Positions 13,866 to 20,455 of a stretch of 20,455 bases of DNA are shown piece by piece (positions within the stretch are counted from its first letter, which is position 1; each line of letters starts with the position of its first letter). The notes under the pieces are model-generated. The model was not told the DNA's origin. It did no database searches and was given only the letters and a program-made list of their open reading frames with translations. The position numbers and the translations under genes were made by a program. The stretch is from contig JBFLVQ010000086.1 of the NCBI GenBank assembly GCA_040758525.1, forward strand, positions 1 to 20,455, in the 5' to 3' direction. Origin of the DNA: JBFLVQ01 sp040758525. GTDB lineage: Bacteria; Acidobacteriota; Blastocatellia; Chloracidobacteriales; JADJPF01.

Positions 13866-14612
13866 ATGAAAACGCTTAATCACCGATCAGAGTTACCAGT
13901 CACGCTCGCGGGTTGCCGTGCTGTGCGTGAAATCATTGACACAAGCGAATTAGCGGCGCAACATCCTGTGCCAATAACTGCTCATCTGGAAAAATGTCCA
14001 GCCTGTCAGAGTTACCATCATCAACTAACAGGATTACGTCAGTTGCTCGCTAAAGAGCCTCGCTTGGAGGTACCTACCGACTTCGATCTTAAGTTACGCC
14101 AACGTATTGCCGCTAGCCAACGACAACCGCTTGGTCTCACTTGGTGGCAATTTATCCAACAACCGGCAACTGGGATAGCAGGTCTGCTAATTGCCGTTAT
14201 CCTATTGGCCGCCGTTGTCTACTTACGCCAAAACCAGATCCAGAAACCCGATCACCTATCATTTACTACTACCTCACAACAGAGGGAAGCGTCTAGTATG
14301 CTTCCCTCACAACCTATCGTTAGTGAAGCTGGGGGAATAGTTGCACAGCCTGTTGCTACCGAAGAGTTACCAGTTGTACGTAGCGCTAAGCTGTCTCGTG
14401 ATAGGTTAAATCCTGGTACATCTATGGATGCTAGAATGGTGCTGGAGAATGATGCCGACATTACTATTGAGGTCGAGATTGGCACCAGTAAGCGTAACGC
14501 TTCGGTCTCCCAAGTTGTCTATGGCGCACAACCAGTTCTTGATGTTGGTATTGTAAATACAGAAAAGCTTGAAGGCGTCACCCTGACACAAGGTGAGTCA
14601 ACAATATTTTAA
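13866..14612 (+). CDS. Zinc-finger membrane anti-sigma factor
   Basis: 248 residues from the ATG at 13866; a longer frame opening inside the sigma gene (13812) is unlikely because it starts within region 4 and lacks a ribosome site. The cytoplasmic N-terminal domain has the ZAS motif HLEKCPAC (H40, C44, C47), which binds zinc and clamps the sigma factor. One membrane helix (about 102-120) follows, then a periplasmic tail of about 125 residues rich in Ser, Thr and Val, with no recognisable domain. By analogy with RseA/RsiW, stress-triggered cleavage would free the sigma. Its downstream neighbour is an exported PDZ protein. Confidence 0.93.
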   Translation: MKTLNHRSELPVTLAGCRAVREIIDTSELAAQHPVPITAHLEKCPACQSYHHQLTGLRQLLAKEPRLEVPTDFDLKLRQRIAASQRQPLGLTWWQFIQQPATGIAGLLIAVILLAAVVYLRQNQIQKPDHLSFTTTSQQREASSMLPSQPIVSEAGGIVAQPVATEELPVVRSAKLSRDRLNPGTSMDARMVLENDADITIEVEIGTSKRNASVSQVVYGAQPVLDVGIVNTEKLEGVTLTQGESTIF

Positions 14613-14636
14613 GTCGATAAAATTTGTTAAGTCACT

Positions 14637-16373
14637 ATGCTGAAAGAGATGGTTAAATCTGCACTGCTCCTCCCCGCGCTGGTCGCGTTATTAGCCTCGG
14701 CCAGCGCGGCCCAACAAGCCAACAATACTACCCGTGCACAGGCTAATACCAATACGCAGATCCTTAATGACGCTCAGATTAATAGCCGTCTACCGTGGCT
14801 TGTTACGGTTGCGCATCAGATCAATATTCAAGAACTGCAACGTTCGTTCGAGCAACGCGGCATAAAAATGCGTGAGATCGATAATTTCAAACCAATTAAC
14901 ATTACTACTGGTATTGTTATCGATCGTGCCGGACATGTACTTACCCGACTAGTTAACTTAAATCCAGAAGCGAGAGAGAGTAGCATTGGCACAATTCGTG
15001 TTTTTACTGCTACTGGGGCGCCGCTGACAGCGCGCTTTATTGGCTTGGATGGACCCACCGGTTTCTGTCTACTCGCAATAGAGAATCTCTCAGTAGAACC
15101 GGCCCGCTTTACTGAGCAGTCAAAACTCTCTTCTGGTGCACCAGTAACACTACTTAATGTCAATTTCAAGCGCAAAATCTTTAAGGTCCAGAATGCTGAG
15201 CAGAATCTCTCTAAATCACCCTTGATGACTACCGCACGCGAGCTACAACCACATCAGGGCCAGATTGCTGAGGTACAAAACAAAGTACTCTTTCGTGTTA
15301 ACTTTACTGATGCTGCCCCGGATTCCTATCAGAATATTGGTGTATTGGTCAACAGCAAGAATGAATTGGTAGGTATTCCCGAAAATATGCGCAATAGCTC
15401 CATTCAGGCATTCAGCGCTTATGAGGCACGTCGCGCTGCACAGCGTATACTGACAAGGGGCGGCAATGTACCTCGCGCCTGGTTAGGAGTAGGTGGACGT
15501 GATCTAGCTACTCTCCCAGCAGAAAAGCTTGCCCAACTCGCACCAGTAGCAGCTAAAGGTGTTTATATAGAAAATATCGTGCCTGATAGCCCTGCCGCAC
15601 AGGCTGGCTTACAAGTAGAGGATCTAATCCTTACTATCAATGGTGAAGAGGTCTTGTCGCTTGAGCAACTCTCCTCTTTTATTCCTCTGCAACCTGCTGG
15701 CGAAACGGTTGAATTCGATATCTGGCGGGATCGACAACTCCAAAGAGTAAAAGTCACTTTAAGTGAGCGTGGCTACTCATCTATCTACCTACCCGATAAG
15801 GTAAAGCGGGAAGCACAAAAATTTTTCCTTGAGCAAGAATTGAAGACCATTCAGCAGTCCTTAGCTGCTTTCCGTAAACAATATGAGGAACTAAAAAGCC
15901 AGCCCAGCGAGGATAAACAGGCGCAACTCTCAAAGCTTATACAGCAGATGCGACAGATGTTGCGGCGCAAACAGGCAATCTCTGTTATCCTTGGAATGCA
16001 AAACCGTAATGTCTTTGTAGAAGGCAGGGCCGATCAAAATTGGCTAGGAATATCGGTAGTGGATCTACCTTCTGCCAATATGCCGCTAGAAATTGACCAG
16101 CATCGCCAGGTACAACCTCGCCCTTGTGGCGTGCGTGTCACCAAGGTTTTTTCTGCTTCAGTAGCGGAACAGGCGGGCATTAAGGATGATGATATTATCG
16201 TCCAAATTTCTAGTTATATGGTTACCAACCGCAATACTTTTATTAAGATTCTCTCACTGCTGCAGCATGCTAACCTAGATGTATGTGAAACACGTATCCA
16301 ACGTAATGGGGAGACATTACAGCTTGAATTGAGATTCACAGCGCCAGCAACTAGTGAACTTCCTACCGAATAA
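14637..16373 (+). CDS. Exported HtrA-like PDZ protein with a degenerate protease domain
   Basis: 578 residues. A signal peptide (about 1-25, ending SASA) indicates the periplasm. Residues about 53-260 follow the trypsin-like HtrA fold: TTGIVIDRAGHVLT aligns with the strand leading to the catalytic histidine, and LVNSKNELVGI with the strand after the catalytic serine. However, the three triad positions read V106 (for His), G142 (for Asp, in PTGFCLL) and N233 (for Ser, in YQNIGV in place of the family's xNSGGP). PDZ domains lie at about 278-375 and 467-568, separated by a charged coiled coil (385-446). It is probably a non-proteolytic sensor or scaffold. It starts 24 bp after the anti-sigma gene and lacks a clear ribosome site; M5 is an alternative start. 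A hairpin follows the stop. The alignment is by eye. Confidence 0.88.
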   Translation: MLKEMVKSALLLPALVALLASASAAQQANNTTRAQANTNTQILNDAQINSRLPWLVTVAHQINIQELQRSFEQRGIKMREIDNFKPINITTGIVIDRAGHVLTRLVNLNPEARESSIGTIRVFTATGAPLTARFIGLDGPTGFCLLAIENLSVEPARFTEQSKLSSGAPVTLLNVNFKRKIFKVQNAEQNLSKSPLMTTARELQPHQGQIAEVQNKVLFRVNFTDAAPDSYQNIGVLVNSKNELVGIPENMRNSSIQAFSAYEARRAAQRILTRGGNVPRAWLGVGGRDLATLPAEKLAQLAPVAAKGVYIENIVPDSPAAQAGLQVEDLILTINGEEVLSLEQLSSFIPLQPAGETVEFDIWRDRQLQRVKVTLSERGYSSIYLPDKVKREAQKFFLEQELKTIQQSLAAFRKQYEELKSQPSEDKQAQLSKLIQQMRQMLRRKQAISVILGMQNRNVFVEGRADQNWLGISVVDLPSANMPLEIDQHRQVQPRPCGVRVTKVFSASVAEQAGIKDDDIIVQISSYMVTNRNTFIKILSLLQHANLDVCETRIQRNGETLQLELRFTAPATSELPTE

Positions 16374-16380
16374 GTATATC

Positions 16381-16402
16381 AATGGGCGCAGCCGCGCCCA
16401 TT
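16381..16402 (+). terminator. Hairpin at the end of the sigma/anti-sigma/PDZ operon
   Basis: A perfect 9-bp stem AATGGGCGC/GCGCCCATT (16381-16389, 16394-16402) with a 4-nt loop begins 8 bp after the PDZ gene's stop codon. It is G+C-rich and compact. The downstream sequence has no continuous T run, so it is either a weak intrinsic terminator or a 3'-stabilising stem. Confidence 0.62.
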
Positions 16403-16451
16403 ATCATAACCCAATCATTAGCAGTCTTTAATAGTCGAAAGAATTTCTAAG

Positions 16452-16480
16452 TTGCCTCCCTTAACAAGACCGCCTATACT
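16452..16480 (+). promoter_or_regulatory. Sigma-70-type promoter of the CII-like gene (leaderless start)
   Basis: TTGCCT (16452-16457) and TATACT (16475-16480) are separated by exactly 17 bp. Transcription should start near 16486-16488, four to six bases before the ATG at 16492. No purine-rich ribosome site precedes that ATG, consistent with a leaderless mRNA. Confidence 0.65.
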
Positions 16481-16491
16481 ACCATACAATT

Positions 16492-16986
16492 ATGACTCAA
16501 AATAAAGACAAGCTTTCCCAAAAAGATTATGAAGATGTGCGTCGTGCGCTCTACCAATTGCCGCGTCGCTATGCTGGCCAGATGAAGGAATTGGCAGATA
16601 CTGCTGGTATCAATTATGATCGGTTGCGCCGTGCCACCAGTGATGTCGATACTACTAGGGAAGGGCGCGATCTCTCTCTTATTGAATCGCTACGTCTAAT
16701 GCAAGCCGCCGATGATTATGCATTGCTGTCTGCAATTTGTGCAGAACTAGGTTTTGAAACCCCACGCCGTACCAAGATCAATTATGATGGTAAATTTGAT
16801 TGTGAAACATTGATGGAAGAGGCGCTGGCAATCAGTTCTGCACTCGGTGTCCTTTCTGCTGCAATTAAAGACGCAGTAGCCGATGACCGTATTAGTGAGA
16901 ATGAGCGCCGTCGTATTCTTGAAGCACTCGAAAACGCACAACAAGAATTGGAAAAGATCCGTCATTTAACAATCAAGATTAGTTAA
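16492..16986 (+). CDS. Phage regulatory protein CII/CP76-like DNA-binding protein
   Basis: 164 residues. Residues about 15-90 resemble the Phage_CP76 (phage CII-type) regulator pattern: a helix with QMKELADTAGINYDRLRRA (30-48), a linker, then LSLIESLRLMQAADDYALLSAICAELGF (61-88), matching the family's El..lm.a..d.all.alc..lG block. The remainder is an alpha-helical, charged C-terminus (105-160) that may mediate oligomerisation. CII-type proteins activate or repress phage lysogeny genes. Here no integrase, Cro/CI or structural phage gene is nearby, so it is probably a domesticated stand-alone regulator. It has its own promoter, and the transcript seems leaderless. The family call is from memory of the motif, so moderately sure; a conserved hypothetical of similar build is the alternative. 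Confidence 0.72.
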   Translation: MTQNKDKLSQKDYEDVRRALYQLPRRYAGQMKELADTAGINYDRLRRATSDVDTTREGRDLSLIESLRLMQAADDYALLSAICAELGFETPRRTKINYDGKFDCETLMEEALAISSALGVLSAAIKDAVADDRISENERRRILEALENAQQELEKIRHLTIKIS

Positions 16987-17152
16987 GCCTATTGGCGTAG
17001 TAGCGGATCGCTGTTCGCGCTGGGCGCCTTTTACTTATCCATGATCGCTTAGTAAAAATTTGGCTATTGCCGAAACTTATCTTTTTTACTTACGTATAGA
17101 AGTTTGTAAAATCCACCAAACCAATATTTTTCTGCCTTTAGGAGGAAACTGA
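16987..17152 (+). other. Intergenic region between the CII-like and LolA-like genes
   Basis: This 166-bp gap contains a G+C-rich patch (16991-17030) ending in GGGCGCCTTTTACTT, which may contribute termination of the CII-like gene although no clean stem can be drawn. It also has an A+T-rich stretch with TATAGA (17095-17100) that may include the next promoter, but no well-spaced -35 is visible. Confidence 0.45.
17143..17148 (+). promoter_or_regulatory. Strong ribosome binding site of the LolA-like gene
   Basis: GGAGGA lies 4-9 nt before the ATG at 17153 (context TTTAGGAGGAAACTGAATG). It fixes the start and implies strong translation, in contrast with the weak sites of the genes just upstream. 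Confidence 0.75.
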
Positions 17153-17905
17153 ATGCTGCGAAAAGCTATCTGTTTCGTTTTTCTCTTCCCCTTGCTCTGT
17201 TCTCTATCAGTATCAGCACAGAGTCTTGATGAGATTATCAACAAGAACATACAGGCAAGAGGCGGATTGGATAAACTGAAAGCTGTCAAGTCGATGAAAT
17301 TCACTGGCAAGATCAGGTTTCAGGGTTTAGAAGCACCTTTAACACTTCAGTTCAAGCGGCCCAATAATGCCCGTCTAGAAATAGTTGTACAGGGTAAAAC
17401 CATTGTACAGGCTTATGATGGAGATACTGGTTGGGCAATAGTTCCTTTCACCGGCTCTAGCGATCCTGAGAAGATGTCTGAAGATGATCTCAAAGAGATC
17501 CAAGAGCAGGCCGATTTTGATGGTCCACTGATCGATTACAAAGCTAAAGGGCATACTGTGGAATTGGTTGGCAAAGAGGATCTAGAGGGAACCAGTGTTT
17601 ATAAGCTCAAAGTTACATTAAAAACTGGTGATGTACGTTACCTCTTTATCGATGCCGAGAACTATTTGGAATTGAAGACCACTTCCAAGCAGAAGCGGCA
17701 AGGAACCGAGTTTGAAGTAGATAGCTACCTAGGAGATTACAAAGAGGTGAACGGTATACTTATTCCACACGCAATTGAGAACAAAACCCAAGGACGAGTT
17801 ATATCTCAATTTACCCTGGAGAAGATAGAGACTAACGTTGCTATCGAAGACACTATCTTTAAGATGCCTGCTAAAAGTGCACAGAAAGAACCAGCCAAAC
17901 CGTAA
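17153..17905 (+). CDS. Exported LolA/outer-membrane-lipoprotein-sorting-like protein
   Basis: 250 residues. A signal peptide (1-22, cleavage likely at VSA/QS) is followed by a short helix (DEIINKNIQARGGLDKLKAV) and a beta-rich domain (about 45-240) of the unclosed-barrel LolA/LolB type. The region begins with the VKSMKFTGKIRFQG strand and ends with a strand-loop containing VNGILIPHAIEN. Proteins of this type bind lipid or lipoprotein acyl chains in the periplasm. This one lacks its own lipidation cysteine at the cleavage site and is a family common in acidobacteria, not classical LolA. The C-terminus is a charged, proline-containing tail. The next gene starts 40 bp downstream and is also exported, so the two probably form an operon. 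Confidence 0.82.
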   Translation: MLRKAICFVFLFPLLCSLSVSAQSLDEIINKNIQARGGLDKLKAVKSMKFTGKIRFQGLEAPLTLQFKRPNNARLEIVVQGKTIVQAYDGDTGWAIVPFTGSSDPEKMSEDDLKEIQEQADFDGPLIDYKAKGHTVELVGKEDLEGTSVYKLKVTLKTGDVRYLFIDAENYLELKTTSKQKRQGTEFEVDSYLGDYKEVNGILIPHAIENKTQGRVISQFTLEKIETNVAIEDTIFKMPAKSAQKEPAKP

Positions 17906-17945
17906 TACCTAAGCTTATATCAGAATAGGAGGAAAAAGCAGAGAA

Positions 17946-20455
17946 ATGCGAGCCAATCACTTGGGTATACCCATTAGCAGTCTCTTGATTACTCTAATTT
18001 TCGCATACACAGCATCAGCACAGATAAAGATTGACTCCAATACTTTTGGCGGAATAGAGGCGCGTTCCATTGGTCCTGCGACTATGTCTGGCCGCATTAT
18101 GGCGATCGATGCTGTTAACAACAACCCTAGTATCGTCTATGTCGGCGCCGCCGGTGGAGGCGTGTGGAAATCGACTAATGGAGGCACAACATTTAAATCT
18201 ATCTTTGATAAATACACTCAATCGATTGGCGCACTTACGATCGATCAAACCCGCCCTGATACCGTATGGGTTGGCACCGGCGAATCCTGTACCAGAAACA
18301 GCTCTTCTGTAGGTACAGGAGTATACAAGACTACGGATGGCGGGGAAAATTGGCAGTCTATCGGCTTGGAGAAATCTGAACGGATCAGCAAAATCATCAT
18401 TGATCCAAAGAATTCTGACACTGTCTATGTTGCCGTGGTTGGTCACCTATGGGACGCCAACGAAGAGCGAGGCGTCTACAAAACTACTGATGGTGGCAAA
18501 ACCTGGCAACGTATACATTATGTTGATGCAAATACGGGCTGCTCCGATCTAGCAATAGACCCTCAGGAAAATAGCACCCTCTATGCTTGTATGTGGCAAT
18601 TTCGTCGCCAGCCCTGGACATTCTCTTCGGGCGGACCTGGCAGCGGACTCTATAAAAGCACTGATGCTGGTAAAACTTGGCGTAAGATCAATAAAGGTCT
18701 TCCTGAAGGAGATCTAGGCCGTATTGCAATTGCGGTAGCGCCATCACGCCCCAATATTGTCTATGTGAATGTAGAAGCGAAAAAGACGGCTCTATATCGC
18801 TCTGAAGATATGGGGGAAAGCTGGCAACAGATCAATAGTTCCGCCAATCTTGCTGCGCGTCCATTCTATTTTAGCCATCTGTTAGTAGATCCCAAAGATT
18901 ACAAAAAAATCTATAAACCAGGATTCTCGCTGACAGTAAGCCGGGATGGTGGACAGTCCTTTTCTGGTACTAGTGGCAGCAACCATTCTGATCATCATGC
19001 TCTCTGGATCGATCCCAACAATACTGCAGAAATGTATTTAGGAACGGATGGTGGTGTTTATAAATCTATGGATTTCGGCAATACCTGGATCTTTATGAAG
19101 AACTTGCCGGTCTCCCAGTTTTACCACGTTACTTACGACCTTAATCGCCCCTACAATGTCTATGGAGGGCTACAAGACAATGGCTCCTGGATGGGACCAT
19201 CACAGAGTCCTAATGGTATTGAAAACAAGGATTGGAGAAATCTAGGTTATGGGGACGGCTTCTGGGTCTTTCCCGATCCGCTTGATAAGGATATTGTCTA
19301 TTGCGAATATCAGGGCGGTAAGATGTTACGCCATCACCGCTCTACTGGCGAGATCAAAACAATTCCTCCATTACCCAAAGAAGGTGAGCCAGATTATCGT
19401 TTTAACTGGAATGCTCCCATTGCCTTAAGCCCCAATAATCCTAATGTGATATATGTAGGTGCACAATATCTCTTCCGTTCCACTAATAAAGGAGAGTCTT
19501 GGGAACGTATTTCCGAGGACTTGACTACTAACAATCCCGAGAAACAGAAGCAACTTGAGTCAGGTGGTTTAACAGTCGATAATTCTAGTGCCGAGAACCA
19601 TTGCACAATCTTTGCCATTAGCGAATCGCCCAAAGATGAAAAAGTGATCTGGGCAGGCACCGACGATGGTAACTTACAGATTACTCTTGATGGAGGTAAG
19701 ACCTGGACCAATGTGGTAAAGAACCTGCCTGGTCTACCGGCTAACACTTGGTGTAGTGGTATAGAAGCCAGCCATTATGATAAAGCTGTTGCCTACGCTG
19801 TCTTTGATGGACATCAAACTGGCGATATGAAGACTTATGTCTACAAGACAACCGATTCCGGCCAAACTTGGAGATCGATTAGTACTGATGCTATCAAAGG
19901 CTATGCCCATGTGATCCGTGAAGATCTAGTCAATCCTAATCTGCTCTTTCTGGGTACAGAGTTTGGGCTCTTTATTACACTTGATGGCGGCCAGCAATGG
20001 GCACAGTTCACTGGTAAATTCCCCAGTGTTGCAGTGCGCGACATAGTCATACATCCACGAGAATCGGATATATTGATCGCCACACATGGCCGTGGTCTCT
20101 ATATCATCGACGATATCGTGCCAATTCGAAAGATCACACCACAAATCTTGCAGTCAAATGTTGCGATCCTGGAGTCTCGCCCCTCGATCGCTTCTTTGCC
20201 TGCACAAGTACAAGATTTTCCTGGTGATGATGAATTTGTTGGATCGAATCTGCGTGAAGTCGCCTATATCACATATTATCTGAAAGATCGGCATGTCTTT
20301 GGCGACTTCAAGATTGAAATATACGACTCCGATGGCAAGTTAATCACTACCCTGCCAGCGGGAAAGCGGCGTGGTATTAATCGTGTGGAATGGTTTATGC
20401 GCCTCAAACCACCCAAAACCCCGCCTGCTCCGACACTGGCTGGTGGTGCACTGTT
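17946..20455 (+). CDS. VPS10/sortilin-type Asp-box (BNR) propeller exoprotein, C-terminus beyond window
   Basis: Partial: 836 codons are open to the window edge. The ATG at 17946 is 13 nt after AGGAGG, a rather long spacing. A signal peptide (1-25, ending TASA) predicts export. I count eleven Asp-box-like motifs (S/T-x-D-x-G-x-T/S-W pattern, e.g. TTDGGKTW, STDAGKTW, TLDGGKTW), the signature of sortilin/VPS10 and BNR propellers. Each is followed by a strand with a VYVG- or IYVG-like core. At about residue 770 onward the sequence changes to a beta-sandwich-like region (LKDRHVFGDFKIEIYDSDG), resembling the FlgD-type Ig module of secreted proteins. Acidobacterial relatives are usually annotated as glycosyl hydrolase or sialidase-like proteins of about 1000 residues. 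I see no proof of enzymatic activity; binding of peptide or glycan ligands at the cell surface is equally likely. Confidence 0.9.
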   Translation, partial: MRANHLGIPISSLLITLIFAYTASAQIKIDSNTFGGIEARSIGPATMSGRIMAIDAVNNNPSIVYVGAAGGGVWKSTNGGTTFKSIFDKYTQSIGALTIDQTRPDTVWVGTGESCTRNSSSVGTGVYKTTDGGENWQSIGLEKSERISKIIIDPKNSDTVYVAVVGHLWDANEERGVYKTTDGGKTWQRIHYVDANTGCSDLAIDPQENSTLYACMWQFRRQPWTFSSGGPGSGLYKSTDAGKTWRKINKGLPEGDLGRIAIAVAPSRPNIVYVNVEAKKTALYRSEDMGESWQQINSSANLAARPFYFSHLLVDPKDYKKIYKPGFSLTVSRDGGQSFSGTSGSNHSDHHALWIDPNNTAEMYLGTDGGVYKSMDFGNTWIFMKNLPVSQFYHVTYDLNRPYNVYGGLQDNGSWMGPSQSPNGIENKDWRNLGYGDGFWVFPDPLDKDIVYCEYQGGKMLRHHRSTGEIKTIPPLPKEGEPDYRFNWNAPIALSPNNPNVIYVGAQYLFRSTNKGESWERISEDLTTNNPEKQKQLESGGLTVDNSSAENHCTIFAISESPKDEKVIWAGTDDGNLQITLDGGKTWTNVVKNLPGLPANTWCSGIEASHYDKAVAYAVFDGHQTGDMKTYVYKTTDSGQTWRSISTDAIKGYAHVIREDLVNPNLLFLGTEFGLFITLDGGQQWAQFTGKFPSVAVRDIVIHPRESDILIATHGRGLYIIDDIVPIRKITPQILQSNVAILESRPSIASLPAQVQDFPGDDEFVGSNLREVAYITYYLKDRHVFGDFKIEIYDSDGKLITTLPAGKRRGINRVEWFMRLKPPKTPPAPTLAGGAL

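Overview
The window is chromosomal bacterial DNA of moderate G+C, with no rRNA, tRNA, CRISPR array or insertion sequence that I can see. Three things together suggest an acidobacterium, perhaps Blastocatellia-like: very large Reg_prop hybrid histidine kinases, a LolA-like periplasmic protein paired with a sortilin-type Asp-box exoprotein, and a zinc-ribbon L32. This assignment is an inference from gene content; no marker gene settles it.

Left arm (1-12901, all genes on the minus strand). At the far left are two tandem copies of a giant hybrid sensor kinase. One is complete (843-5102). The other shows only its first 197 codons before the window ends (1-592). The copies are about 95% identical where they can be compared, and the shared upstream DNA is duplicated too. 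To their right is a long leftward gene train. In transcription order it is: yceD (DUF177), rpmF (L32), fabH, an unrecognised probable lipoprotein, an unrecognised small membrane protein, fabD, acpP, fabF, etfB and etfA. A consensus sigma-70 promoter at 12930-12957 drives the front, and a 13-bp perfect hairpin at 5352-5396 closes the end. This is the classical yceD-rpmF-fab cluster, but plsX and fabG are absent. Two unknown envelope-type genes sit between fabH and fabD, and the two electron-transfer-flavoprotein subunits are fused translationally to the end of fabF (stop and start share a base).

Divergent region (12902-13228) holds the yceD promoter and an upstream region for the sigma gene with a 10-bp direct repeat.

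Right arm (13229-20455, all plus strand). A three-gene unit encodes an ECF sigma factor, its zinc-finger membrane anti-sigma factor, and an exported HtrA-like protein with two PDZ domains. In the HtrA-like protein all three catalytic triad positions appear to be lost, so it is probably a pseudoprotease sensor or scaffold. A hairpin follows at 16381-16402. Next is an orphan phage-CII/CP76-like regulator whose promoter lies so close to its ATG that the mRNA is probably leaderless. The arm ends with an exported LolA-like protein and the first 836 codons of a VPS10/sortilin-type Asp-box propeller protein, probably co-transcribed.

Most striking points: the mosaic tandem kinase duplication; the degenerate HtrA in the sigma-factor operon; the rearranged fatty-acid cluster carrying two unknown genes and etfBA; and the leaderless phage-type regulator.
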